NCBI RefSeq assembly: GCF_028736175.1
Contig: NZ_CP117880.1
Location: forward strand, 2,046,001 to 2,110,000
Source: Sphingobacterium oryzagri
Lineage (GTDB): Bacteria > Bacteroidota > Bacteroidia > Sphingobacteriales > Sphingobacteriaceae
Length of the DNA: 64,000 nt
Reading direction: 5' to 3'
The notes below the pieces were generated by a model. The model did no database searches, had not been told where the DNA came from, and saw nothing but the letters and a program-made list of their open reading frames with translations. The position numbers and the translations under genes were made by a program. Of this stretch, positions 49,027 through 58,979 are shown piece after piece. Numbering within the stretch: the stretch's first letter is position 1; the number at the start of each line of letters is the position of its first letter.

Positions 49027-49143
49027 CTACGCAAACAGCGACATAATCTTGTAGCCAAAATTATAGCCAAGTATAAAAATTGCGGCTATCAATAGAAGTA
49101 TCAGCACCAGGTTGATCGTGTTATTTTTATTGGGTTTTTCCAT
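49027..49143 (-). CDS. 38-aa single-TM membrane protein
   Basis: It begins MEKPNKNNTINLVLILLLIA and has one helix followed by GYNFGYKIMSLFA. Such short basic-head membrane peptides are common but overlooked in Bacteroidota. A bidirectional terminator lies some 210 bp upstream. Coding potential is judged only from composition. Confidence 0.5.
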   Translation of the reverse strand: MEKPNKNNTINLVLILLLIAAIFILGYNFGYKIMSLFA

Positions 49144-49358
49144 TTTCAGGTATGTATATTAAACCTAATCTACGATTTACTTTATAATTTCCCAAAACTT
49201 CATCAACCTCTCGCGCAACGAATTTTTAAACATCCTATCCCGTAAACAAGAACCTTCTAGCGAAACCATTACCTTTTATTGCCAAATAATTAGATGGATC
49301 GGAAATAACTGGACGGTGGTTGAATAAAAGCTTCAGGAGGGCAAAACATGCCAAAAAC

Positions 49359-49389
49359 AAAAAAGACTACAATTTTAGTAGTCTTTTTT
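49359..49389. terminator. Bidirectional terminator before the sulfur cluster
   Basis: AAAAAAGACTAC and GTAGTCTTTTTT with a 7-nt loop. It separates the esterase region from the sulfur operon leader. Confidence 0.8.
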
Positions 49390-49400
49390 GTTAATATTTA

Positions 49401-49408
49401 TATATTTG
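49401..49408 (+). promoter_or_regulatory. -7 element of the sulfur cluster leader
   Basis: TATATTTG matches TAnnTTTG and is followed by a 280-nt stretch before susC. The -33 element is not clear. Confidence 0.5.
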
Positions 49409-49476
49409 TAAATAAATACGCTAAAAACCTTGATGGTTTACAGGCGAACAGACACTTTTAAAACGAATTAATCAAA

Positions 49477-49572
49477 ATGAAAAGAAGCATCAACCAACCT
49501 CCTCATCCTTCTGCCTTTTTTTTGAGCCGTAAAATGATGAATATCTACGGCCGAATGTGCAGCCGAATATAG
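49477..49572 (+). CDS. 31-aa leader ORF before susC, with Cys codon near its end
   Basis: A 31-codon ORF from ATG to TAG in the 5' leader begins MKRSINQPPHPSAFFLSRK and ends GRMCSRI. A perfect 10-bp hairpin begins 24 nt after its stop, and susC follows 120 nt later. This looks like a leader peptide with attenuator. The downstream genes are for sulfur metabolism, and the metY leader ORF in the same window has a comparable place. Translation is unproven. Confidence 0.5.
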   Translation: MKRSINQPPHPSAFFLSRKMMNIYGRMCSRI

Positions 49573-49595
49573 TTTTTTATCATCCTTCGATGAAC

Positions 49596-49624
49596 TCGTA
49601 TAGGATGCCAGGCTTCCTGTACGA
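49596..49624 (+). promoter_or_regulatory. Leader hairpin between the small ORF and susC
   Basis: TCGTATAGGA pairs fully with TCCTGTACGA (one G-T pair) around a 9-nt loop. No T-run follows, so it is not a simple intrinsic terminator; it may respond to ribosome position on the small ORF. Confidence 0.6.
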
Positions 49625-49691
49625 ATTATAGACTTAACAAGTAATCAATTGGCGTTGGCACTTGTAGTAATCAACTATTAAATATTCACGT

Positions 49692-52600
49692 ATGAAAAAT
49701 ATAGGACTATCAAAGTATGGTATACTTTGTATATTCTCCGCCTTTATGCTATGGTCTCCGGCAGTCTCGGGACAGGTAGAAACACAACCTATTATTAACG
49801 CAACCCTGCAAGGTGTCGTATTAGATGATCAGACAGGGGAGAGTATGGAAGGTGTAACCATTAAATTAGAGGCGGTCACCCACAGTGTAAAAACAGACCA
49901 AAAAGGGCGTTTTCAATTTGTAACCGGACAAAAATTGCCTTTTACACTACTGGTGTCTTATGTGGGCTATCAAGAACAACGTATCGTCGTGCAGACATCA
50001 CCAACGGTGATCCGACTGAAACGTTCTTCCGAAGATCTGGACGAGGTGGTAGTCGTAGGATATACCAGCGTCGAAAAAAAGAACCTCATTGGTTCTATCG
50101 AAAAGGTTGGATTAAAGGAAGTCAGTAGTATACCTACTGGAAGTTTTGACGCCCAGCTACAAGGCAAGGTAGCCGGCATGCAGGTAGCCAGCAATACGGG
50201 CGTTCCGGGAGAGGCACTGAATATCCGACTTCGGGGGGCAACTTCCATCAACGCTAATAATAATCCATTGTATGTTATTGATGGTGTTTTCGTCAATTCC
50301 GAAAGCCTCCAGACCATCAACACCGGCGGTAAGGCAACCTCGCCGATCGCTGATCTCAACCCTTCTGATATCGAGTTTGTAGAAGTGCTAAAAGATGCCG
50401 AAGCGACGGCCTTGTACGGTTCCAGAGGAGCCAATGGCGTTATTTTAATAACCACCAAAAGAGGCAAGAATGGGCAGGCGACAAAAATAGATGTAAACCT
50501 CTACAGCGGCCGGGGCCAAGGCAGCCAAGCTGTGGGATCTTACGACGGGAGAAGAGCATGCTTTGCTCGTTAATGAGTACAACAGGAATATTGGTCGCGC
50601 AGAACCTTTCGTATCTACCGCGGATGGCGGTCGGGGAAGGCCTGAAGAACAACAGACCTACGACCGTCTTTTTGAGGCATTTCGCACAGCGGGCATACAT
50701 AGCGCCGATATTTCCTTATATGGCGGAAGCGAGAACACCACATACTACCTTAGCGGCGGCTACAATAAGCAGGAAGCTATCCTTCGCCCGATTTCTTTTG
50801 ACCGATCGAGCTTTCGCTTCAACTTGGATCAGAAAGTAAACGATAAAATAAAAGTGGGCTCGAGCAACTCATTAAGCCGTACCGGTCGTAACCAGGGGCG
50901 GGCCGGCGATGGTCCGCAAGGGGGGATCCTGCAAGCGGCGCTACACACACCGACTTACTTATCGCCTTACAATGATCAAGGCGTACTGGTGGGGCGTGCG
51001 GGTTTTGACAATCTTACCCTGCTGCTGGATAACTATGATGTAGGCTCGGTCAGCTTGCGTTATATCGGAAATCTGTACGGTGAATATCAATTTTCGCCAT
51101 CCTGGCGGTTTCGTTCAACGTTTAGTCTCGATTACAACCAATATGATGAACACGAATATTGGAATAACCTGCTGATCGCCGGCAGCCCCGAAGGGCTGGC
51201 CACCTCAGCCATCGGTCAGGCTACCACCTGGATCAATGAACAGACCATAACCTATCGTAAAAAATTTGCAGGATTGCACACGCTGGGTTTACTTGTCGGA
51301 AATACGCTGCAAGGTTCTACTTTTTCTTTGACCTCGGCCAGCGGCACAGGCTTTGCAACCAACGATTTTAAGTTGATCAGTGCGGCAGCCAATACGACCA
51401 GTTCGCAAGATTGGGATCAGTATAACCTGGCGTCCTTCTTCGGACGTATCGACTATGCGTACGATGACCGTTACTTGATAGATTTTTCACTGCGTGCCGA
51501 TGGTTCATCCAAGTTTAACAAAGGATATCAGTGGGGTTATTTCCCTGCCGTGGGGCTGGCCTGGCGATTGAAAAAGGAAAGTTTCCTGGAAAACGTTGCG
51601 TTTTTAGACGATCTTAAACTGCGAAGTAGCTACGGTATAACGGGAAACCAAAACGGTATCAATTCCTTTGCCTCAAGACAGCTTTGGTCGGGCGTGAACA
51701 CCGCTTACCAGGGTGCAGCCGGTATTGTGCCGGAGCAGCTTGCAAACCAGCAGCTGAGCTGGGAAAAGACTGCGCAGTTTAATATAGGCCTGGATGCTGC
51801 GCTGTTCAAAAATAGACTAACCTTCGCGTTTAACTACTACAGCAAATATACCACCGATGGATTGCTAACAGAAGTGTTGCCCGGAACGACCGGATTTGGC
51901 CAGTATCTGAACAATGCGGCTGAAATAAGCAACAAAGGCTTTGAGCTCACCTTAAATTCGGTGAATATTCAAAAAGAAAATTTCTCCTGGAGCAGCTCCT
52001 TAAATATCGCTCGGAACGTTAACAATATCGAGAAGTTGGCCAAGCCAATGAATTTCGGTAGCCGCGATCTTATTTTATTTCAGCAGGGAAGCCCGATGTA
52101 TTCCTTTTGGGTGTACAACCAGCTCTATGTCGACCCCGCTACCGGAAATGCCGTCTACGAGGATGTGAATGGTGATGGTCAAATCACCACTGATGATAGG
52201 CAAATACTGGGGAGTATATGGCCAGATTATTTCGGAGGATTGTCAAACAATTTTAGTTACAAAAATTTTGATCTGCAGACATTTTTCAATTTTTCTGTCG
52301 GCAATGAGGTGTACAACCATAACCGCTTTTTTGGAGAAGCTGGTGGAGCACGCGATGCTGCACGTGTCATATTTGCATCAAACCTGGATCGTTGGCAGCA
52401 ACCTGGCGACATCACCGACGTACCCCGCTCAGACGGTGTAAATAATAACAATTACAAGGATGGTGGAGGAAGATGGCTGGAAGATGGATCTTATCTGCGC
52501 CTTCGAACGGTGAGCTTAGGTTACAACGTGAGCAGTAAAATATTGGAGCGGCTGGCGCTATCCAAATTACGCATCTATGCCCAAGCAACCAACCTGTTTA

Positions 52601-52728
52601 CCTGGACGGCTTATACGGGACTCGACCCGGAATCGGCAGCAAACGGATCGGTTAACCAGCAAGGTATAGATTTAGGTACTCCGCCGCAGCCACGGAGTTT
52701 TCAACTAGGTATAAACTTAACCCTTTAA
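49692..52728 (+). pseudogene. SusC-family TonB-dependent receptor, frameshifted
   Basis: The gene is 1011 codons if one base is removed. The first part (to 50573) has a signal peptide, a carboxypeptidase-like domain (LQGVVLDDQTGESMEGV) and a plug domain (IRLRGATSINANNNPLYVID). The frame then breaks near 50511-50517 (CGGGGCC). The second frame resumes KAAKLWDLTTGEEHALLVNE and runs through the barrel. One extra base explains it: recent inactivation or sequencing error. SusC receptors import substrates with SusD. Confidence 0.88.
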
Positions 52729-52730
52729 TT

Positions 52731-54068
52731 ATGCAACGACATTATCTTTTATATATAGTTTGCTTGCTGCTAAGCAGCAGCTGTTCTTCCTTTTTGGAAG
52801 TGGATCCAAAAACTTCGATATCGGGCGAAAACGTAATAAACGATCAAACATCTGCAGAGGCCGCGCTGAATGGTGCTTATGTGGCTTTACGTGATTACTA
52901 CAGCGTAAACTTCCAATCTATTGCCTACCTGTCGGGAGACAATGTGGAATGGACAGGATCGCAATCGCAGATTCAGGAATTTATTAATCATCGCGTGAAC
53001 GCGGAGAATTCGACCATTGCATCAACCTGGAATGGAATATACCAGGCGGTGAATCGTGCGAACAATGTCATTAAAGTACTACGGGATAACCAGGAGCTGG
53101 ATATAGCGGCTGAAGACCGAGGTCGTATCCTCGGACAGGCTTACGCTATTCGAGCGCTAAGTTATTTTGATCTGGCCCGAATTTGGGGTGGTGTGCCGCT
53201 TATCCTGGAGCCGACCGAGCGGGTAGGACAAAACGCAGGGATTGAGCGAAGTAGCCGCGATGAAACCTTTGCACAGATTCTTTCCGATCTGTCTGCAGCC
53301 GAGGAGCTGCTAGGCGAAACGACCGACCGATTTATCTTTACAAAAAAGACAGTCTGGGCACTAAAAGCGCGTTTTTACCTGTATACGGAACAGTGGGCAG
53401 AAGCGATTTCCTACGCGAATAGACTAGTGTCTGACACGAACTATGAATTGCTGAATCCTTACTACAGCTTCTTCAAGAATAATGTAACGGGTACAAGAGA
53501 GTCTGTTTTTGAGCTGTATTACAACGCTAATGAACTCAATCCGCATCGCGGACAGTGGCAGCCACAAACCAATGGGGGAACGCGGCAATGGGCACCCAAC
53601 GCCGCGCTGGTAGCGCTGCTGACTGCGCCTGAAACCGGTGGCGCCAGAAGCGAGCTCATCGCAAGAGATAATCAGAATAGATGGTATGGCAATTTATATT
53701 ACCGCAGCCCGGCTACTGATCCTACCTACATCATACGCATAGCAGAGCTTTATCTAATACGTGCGGAAGCTAGCGCTAGAATCAACGATTACCAGCAGGC
53801 GACAGCTGACCTGAATGCTCTGAGAAGAAGGGCGCTTCTGTCTTCGCGTACAAATTCCGAAAACCAAGCTGAAATTTTGTTGTGGATCGAGAACGAGCGC
53901 CGGCTTGAATTTGCTTTTGAAGCACACCGCTGGTTCGACCTGGTGCGCACGGGCAGGGCGCAGCAGGTGTTAGGTATCAATGAGTCCTTCAGACTACTTT
54001 TACCTATTCCCTATAGCCAGATACTGGCAGATCCTAGTTTAACGCAAAACCCGGGTTATTCCTTTTAA
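52731..54068 (+). CDS. SusD/RagB-family substrate-binding lipoprotein
   Basis: This 445-aa outer-membrane lipoprotein has a lipobox in LLLSSSCSSFLEV, TPR-type helices (AEAALNGAYVALRDYY), AYAIRALSYFDLARIWGGVPLI and the C-terminal RRLEFAFEAHRWFDLVRTG. It caps the SusC receptor and picks substrate at the cell surface. The SusC stop precedes it by 2 bp. The substrate is not visible from sequence; the neighbours suggest a sulfur compound. Confidence 0.95.
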   Translation: MQRHYLLYIVCLLLSSSCSSFLEVDPKTSISGENVINDQTSAEAALNGAYVALRDYYSVNFQSIAYLSGDNVEWTGSQSQIQEFINHRVNAENSTIASTWNGIYQAVNRANNVIKVLRDNQELDIAAEDRGRILGQAYAIRALSYFDLARIWGGVPLILEPTERVGQNAGIERSSRDETFAQILSDLSAAEELLGETTDRFIFTKKTVWALKARFYLYTEQWAEAISYANRLVSDTNYELLNPYYSFFKNNVTGTRESVFELYYNANELNPHRGQWQPQTNGGTRQWAPNAALVALLTAPETGGARSELIARDNQNRWYGNLYYRSPATDPTYIIRIAELYLIRAEASARINDYQQATADLNALRRRALLSSRTNSENQAEILLWIENERRLEFAFEAHRWFDLVRTGRAQQVLGINESFRLLLPIPYSQILADPSLTQNPGYSF

Positions 54069-54080
54069 CAATTGATCATC

Positions 54081-55424
54081 ATGTCAAATCAAACCGCTTT
54101 CGCCCCAGTATATGCCCCTTGGCAACGTTATCTTATTCGCGTGGGGGTCCTCTTCATTATTTTGCTAAGCCTGCCTTTGCAAGCCGATTTCTACCGTACA
54201 CTTTTCGGGCTGCGGTGGAGCTATCTGGTCACTGATCTGTTTAACTTGCTTGTTTATTTGCCGCATTTTTTTGGCGAAATCTCTCAGATATATGACTGGC
54301 TAGTCGCTTTATTTCTGGCACTGATAGGCGCTGGGATCTGGTTTAAAATAGAACGGAAAGCACCTGCGCGTGATGCGCTGTATTTCTATCTGTTGCGCAT
54401 TTTTGTGCGTTTTCGATTGGCAGCCATGCTGTTTGTTGCCGGGTTTACGAAGCTTTTCGCGATTTTTGCACCTGAGCTGTCGCTAAGCCATCTCAATACG
54501 GGTTACGGCTACTTCGAAGATCTGAAACACCTTTATCTAAGCCTATCCGCAGCGCCCGCTTACTTGGTCTTTCTTGGCGTGGTAGAGCTCCTTGCTGCTG
54601 TGCTGCTATTATTTCGGCGTACTTCTTTTTTAGCGGTCATTATTATCATTCCATTTTATGGAAATGTGTTTTTAGCCGATCTGGCTTATGCTGGTGATTA
54701 CTACCTGGCGTCAGCATATATTGTGCTGTTGACGCTGCCTGTCTTTCTTTACGATGTAGAGCGTCTCTCGAAGCTGATCGTTGATCTCCAACTTACCTTG
54801 CCCGAACGCTGGAAATTTGATTGGAAGCTTACGGCTTGGGGAAGGTGGAAATGGGCGTTAAAGTTTCTTTTCTTTATCAGCTTCGGTTTACTCGTTGGCT
54901 TTCGTACATTAGACATTAGTCGTTCTTCATCCCTTTATTATCCTGAACAAAAAGGTTTGGAAGGCATTGCCGGTAAATATGCAGTAGACAACTTTATATG
55001 GAACGGTGATACGCTTGCATTTTCGCCCACGGACAGTTTGCGTTGGAAGGATGTGGTTTTCGAAGAATGGAATACGCTTAGCGTACGGGTGAACCATGCG
55101 GTAAAAACCACTAGTAGTCCAGGGTTTTTAAAACGGCAAGATACAGAGCGGGATTATGAATATGCCCATGTTGGCGACCGGTTGTACTATCGCTACACGA
55201 CGACAGGGGATGAAAAGCAAATCAGCTTGCAAAATCCTAACCCAAATTATGTAAACGATCGCTACAGCTTCGCAGTCGAGCGTCCTGATAGCCTACATGT
55301 AAGGTTGATCGGGAGCAATCTCCAAGGCGACTCCCTGATCGTTAGCTTATCAAAGCTCGACAAAAAATACTTACTGCATGAGGTGAAAAAAGAAGGTCGC
55401 AGAAAATTAGGTTTCAAACTATAA
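54081..55424 (+). CDS. DoxX-like membrane protein with C-terminal extramembrane domain, paralog A
   Basis: From ATG 54081 this is 447 aa. About seven membrane helices fill residues 1-300, with a DoxX-like FVAGFTKLF and GVVELLAAVLLLF. A C-terminal domain (about 300-447) is rich in beta strands and has LRWKDVVFEEWNTL. The gene behind it encodes the same two-part design. DoxX/DoxD relatives act in thiosulfate:quinone oxidoreductase, so electron transfer to quinone is a guess. Confidence 0.85.
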   Translation: MSNQTAFAPVYAPWQRYLIRVGVLFIILLSLPLQADFYRTLFGLRWSYLVTDLFNLLVYLPHFFGEISQIYDWLVALFLALIGAGIWFKIERKAPARDALYFYLLRIFVRFRLAAMLFVAGFTKLFAIFAPELSLSHLNTGYGYFEDLKHLYLSLSAAPAYLVFLGVVELLAAVLLLFRRTSFLAVIIIIPFYGNVFLADLAYAGDYYLASAYIVLLTLPVFLYDVERLSKLIVDLQLTLPERWKFDWKLTAWGRWKWALKFLFFISFGLLVGFRTLDISRSSSLYYPEQKGLEGIAGKYAVDNFIWNGDTLAFSPTDSLRWKDVVFEEWNTLSVRVNHAVKTTSSPGFLKRQDTERDYEYAHVGDRLYYRYTTTGDEKQISLQNPNPNYVNDRYSFAVERPDSLHVRLIGSNLQGDSLIVSLSKLDKKYLLHEVKKEGRRKLGFKL

Positions 55425-55452
55425 CGCTATAAATCATTGGTTCGCTTTTACT

Positions 55453-57102
55453 ATGTCTATACTTGAAAAAAAAATAAATGCTGGGGATGTCCAAAAAGGA
55501 ATAAACCACGTAGCCGAAAAAGGTTGGCCCTTGTGGCAATTGATTGCCTTTCGGATAAGTTTTGTGTTTTTCATTATCATATCCATTCCCAACAATCCAT
55601 TGTGGTACCAGCATGTACTGGCTATAGATTGGTTAAATTTGGATTATCGAGACCTTTATGATGTCTGTCGGTTTGGTTCTGGGGTCAATTGGTTTGGTCG
55701 AACGACGTTCGGTTACCGCCTGGAAGGGTACAGCATATGGGTCAATACCTTCTTTTTTGCCGTAATCGCAGGTTTACTGTGGACACTGTTGGTAGCTATC
55801 TTTAAGAAGCCGCGCAAGGAGTACAATCGGCTGTATTACTGGCTCAACGTCGTGGTGCGTTATCGTGCAGGTCTGGGAATCATTGGCTTTGGTTTTACCA
55901 AACTGTTTCCCGTACAAATGCCCTATCCGTCTTTTGGTATTCTAAATACCGACTATGGGGATCTGACCACGCAAAAGATATTTTGGTTATCCTTTGGTAT
56001 TGTGCCCTGGTATCAGGTTTTTGCAGGTGTGGTAGAAGTAGGAGCAGGAACGTTGCTGTTTTTTCGTAAGACGGTAGCGCTAGGTGCAATGCTGTTGGTC
56101 GGAGCGTTAGGCGCCATCGTTGCGGTTAATTTTGCCTATGATGGAGGTGTGCATGTGTACAGCTCGTATTTTGTGCTGCTGAGTTTGTTTTTGCTGGTGC
56201 CTTACTTCAGGCCCTATTATGATGTTTTTGTGCGCGAGATTCCTTCGCGTGTGAACTTATCTTTCCCTACATTCAAGACTACTCCACAGATCCTGCGTTT
56301 GGTTGCCAAGGCCTTCACCATCTTCCTTTTCCTGGGCGTATTTTTCTATTTGCAATATGTAGATTTCCGCTATGACCCCTACAAGCAGCCGTCCAGCAAA
56401 GGGGTGGCAGCACTACGTGGAAACTACAACGTCACGGAGTTCAAAATCAATGCTGTGGCGAGGCCTTTTGATCCAAACGATAGCATACGCTGGCAATCGG
56501 TAACTTTCGAGCGCTGGTCTACCATGACTTTCAACGTAAATCGTCCGCTAAAGCTTGACCTGTCAAATGGTGGAGGAGACCCTAAGCGCGATGTGAACAG
56601 AACCTTCGAAATCTCCGGGGTTGCCGGGGGCCAGCGAGCGTTCCACTATTATGCCGACAGCACCACACAAACGCTGTACCTGGAAGATAAATATAAGCTG
56701 ATTCCAGACGAACGCAACGTGACAGCTGGTGAAGGTGGCGACGGCGGGGTGAAAAACTACCTCGATCGATTAGCAAAAGAAACCCATGATGGCCAACCGC
56801 GCGTCTCCCTTGCTGAATGGATTCCTTCTGAGGTGAAAGCACGATTGGGCGATGAAGCGGCGTATGTTGATTCCAGGGCAAGAACCGCACGTCGCCTTCG
56901 TGAATTTGCAAAAGCAGACCAGATGGCACAAAAGGAAATAAGGCAGCGTTTCGTGGTCTCCTACAAAATCGAGCAGAACGGTAATCGGGTGGTGCTGCAG
57001 GGAATAGATGAAAATAGAGACTCTTTGTATGTTGTCCTGGATAAGGTGAAAAAAGATTATAAAATTTCACCGGGTAAACTTGACGCAGGTCAATATGATT
57101 AA
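55453..57102 (+). CDS. DoxX-like membrane protein with C-terminal extramembrane domain, paralog B
   Basis: This 549-aa protein matches paralog A: IIGFGFTKLFPVQMP and GVVEVGAGTLLFF in the membrane part, then IRWQSVTFERWSTM in the C-terminal domain. It is longer by an insertion at about residues 440-500 with charged, coiled sequence. The cytochrome c gene starts inside its last codons (8-bp overlap). A tandem duplication within this operon is clear. Confidence 0.85.
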   Translation: MSILEKKINAGDVQKGINHVAEKGWPLWQLIAFRISFVFFIIISIPNNPLWYQHVLAIDWLNLDYRDLYDVCRFGSGVNWFGRTTFGYRLEGYSIWVNTFFFAVIAGLLWTLLVAIFKKPRKEYNRLYYWLNVVVRYRAGLGIIGFGFTKLFPVQMPYPSFGILNTDYGDLTTQKIFWLSFGIVPWYQVFAGVVEVGAGTLLFFRKTVALGAMLLVGALGAIVAVNFAYDGGVHVYSSYFVLLSLFLLVPYFRPYYDVFVREIPSRVNLSFPTFKTTPQILRLVAKAFTIFLFLGVFFYLQYVDFRYDPYKQPSSKGVAALRGNYNVTEFKINAVARPFDPNDSIRWQSVTFERWSTMTFNVNRPLKLDLSNGGGDPKRDVNRTFEISGVAGGQRAFHYYADSTTQTLYLEDKYKLIPDERNVTAGEGGDGGVKNYLDRLAKETHDGQPRVSLAEWIPSEVKARLGDEAAYVDSRARTARRLREFAKADQMAQKEIRQRFVVSYKIEQNGNRVVLQGIDENRDSLYVVLDKVKKDYKISPGKLDAGQYD

Positions 57103-57709
57103 TAAGCGCTATGTATATGGTCTTTTGCTGTTGCACTGTCTTTTTGTTTGCTGTTCGGTTGAACCCAGCGATGAGCAAACCATAGACACCACGCAGATTT
57201 ATCCTATGCACTGGAATGATGGTCTGGAAAGCTACCGGGAGACATGGCCGGCACACTTCCGGATAGGGCAAGCTGCCGATGCGAAATTTATTGCTCAATG
57301 GGATATCGATGTGCGTCCCGATGGGCTCGGCCTACCCGACAAGGGGGAAGGTACGGTGATGGCTGGCGAACTGCTTTACCGGCAAAAATGCGCGTCGTGC
57401 CACGGCGTACATGGCTATGAAGGCCCGTATGATAAATTGGTAACTGACAGCACGGGAAAAAATACTATAGGCAACTACTGGCCTTATGCAACGACCATTT
57501 TTGACTATGTGCGCCGCGCGATGCCGTTTAACGCGCCGGGCTCGCTAAGCGATCAAGAGGTCTACGACATCACGGCCTATCTGCTGTATTTGAACAGGAT
57601 AATAGGTAAAGAGCAGGTAATCAATGCAAAAACACTTCCCTTGGTCGAGATGCCGGCGCTGAAGCGCTACGTCCTTGACGATAGGCGAGGTGGAACGGAA
57701 ATAAAGTGA
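57095..57709 (+). CDS. Cytochrome c lipoprotein
   Basis: From ATG 57095 this is 204 aa. The N-terminus is a lipoprotein signal (LHCLFVCCSVEPS). One heme site CASCH occupies residues 99-103, with Met in RRAMPFNAPG as probable second ligand. It resembles the SoxD/SorB-type cytochromes that accept electrons from sulfite dehydrogenases. The next gene, 6 bp on, is that dehydrogenase. Confidence 0.9.
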   Translation: MINKRYVYGLLLLHCLFVCCSVEPSDEQTIDTTQIYPMHWNDGLESYRETWPAHFRIGQAADAKFIAQWDIDVRPDGLGLPDKGEGTVMAGELLYRQKCASCHGVHGYEGPYDKLVTDSTGKNTIGNYWPYATTIFDYVRRAMPFNAPGSLSDQEVYDITAYLLYLNRIIGKEQVINAKTLPLVEMPALKRYVLDDRRGGTEIK

Positions 57710-57715
57710 TAAGCA

Positions 57716-58969
57716 ATGGATAATAGCAAACGATCGACATTATGGTCAGAGCGCGGCTTGGGACTAGCTGCTTTTATATTGGTGCTGGTAGGCATTGGTC
57801 TGACAAGCTACCTGTATTTTGGATCCAGAAATCAGATTATTGAACCCCTTACGCCTAGTCAGATCGTGGTAGATCCGAGTAAGGTGCAAGGACAGCCAAC
57901 TGGGCAAGTGGGGTATCGGTCGGTATTTGAGTCTCCGCAGAAACTCACATCAACGACTGCTTCACGAACACCATTACAAGACCTTTATGGCACCATAACC
58001 CCTTCAGACTTGCATTTCGAGCGGCATCATGCAGGCGTACCTACCATTGATCCCGACGAGCACGAGCTGTTGATCCATGGGCTACTTGATAGACCCATAC
58101 GCTTAACATTGGCCGATCTTAAACGCTATCCTTCGGTATCCCGTATTTGTTTTATAGAATGCTCGGGAAATTTTCGATATGGCAAGCGGGAGATGACGCC
58201 CCAGGAGGTTTGTGGGCTCACCAGTCAGAGCGAGTGGACAGGCGTACTGCTGTCCACCATCTTACGCGATCTTGGCGTGAAGGCGTCCGCAAAATGGTTT
58301 TTGGCCGAGGGGGCAGATGGAGCACTAATGGCGCGTAGCGTACCTTTGGACGAGGCATTGCCTGAAGCAATCATCGCTTATGGACAAAACGGCGAAGCAA
58401 TACGTCCGCAGCAAGGTTACCCCATGCGCCTTGTCATACCGGGGTTTGAAGGCAATACGCAAATCAAATGGCTAAGGCGCATTGAGCTGACGGATAAGCC
58501 GGTAATGACGCGCGAAGAAACTTCTAAATATACCGAGAAAGTCAAGGATGGTAAGATCAGAATGTTTAGTTTAGTGATGGATGCGCGCTCAATAATCACA
58601 TATCCCGCTTATCCCAAAAAAATTAAAGAGGGCTGGCAAGAAATCCGCGGTATTGCCTGGAGTGGTAGAGGAAAGGTAAAACAGGTATTGGTGAGCACGG
58701 ATAACGGTAAGCATTGGCAGCAGGCCCATATTCAGGGGCCTGTGCTGGAAAAAGCGCATACGGCCTTTAGGTTGATGTGGAATTGGGATGGTAAGCCAAC
58801 TCGAATATTGAGTAAGGTGATCGATGAAACGGGCTATGAACAGCCAACATACAATCAATTGGTGAAAGCTCGGGAATCTAAAGGCGGTTATCACTTCAAT
58901 CCGGTCGTAGGTTGGGACATAGAACAAGATGGGGCGACTTATCTTGCGGATGTAGCAGATATAAATTAA
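57716..58969 (+). CDS. Sulfite-oxidase-family molybdoenzyme (SoxC-like)
   Basis: This 417-aa protein has one N-terminal membrane helix (about 15-36), then the molybdopterin domain with PLQDLYGTITPSDLHFERHH and the Mo-ligating Cys149 in FIECSGNFR. RLVIPGFEGNTQIKWLRRIE and the C-terminal dimerisation domain (IRGIAWSGRGKVKQV) follow. It is closest to SoxC sulfane dehydrogenase/sulfite dehydrogenase, which oxidises sulfur to sulfate in the periplasm. No molybdopterin synthesis genes are nearby. Confidence 0.93.
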   Translation: MDNSKRSTLWSERGLGLAAFILVLVGIGLTSYLYFGSRNQIIEPLTPSQIVVDPSKVQGQPTGQVGYRSVFESPQKLTSTTASRTPLQDLYGTITPSDLHFERHHAGVPTIDPDEHELLIHGLLDRPIRLTLADLKRYPSVSRICFIECSGNFRYGKREMTPQEVCGLTSQSEWTGVLLSTILRDLGVKASAKWFLAEGADGALMARSVPLDEALPEAIIAYGQNGEAIRPQQGYPMRLVIPGFEGNTQIKWLRRIELTDKPVMTREETSKYTEKVKDGKIRMFSLVMDARSIITYPAYPKKIKEGWQEIRGIAWSGRGKVKQVLVSTDNGKHWQQAHIQGPVLEKAHTAFRLMWNWDGKPTRILSKVIDETGYEQPTYNQLVKARESKGGYHFNPVVGWDIEQDGATYLADVADIN

Positions 58970-58979
58970 GAATTTGGTA

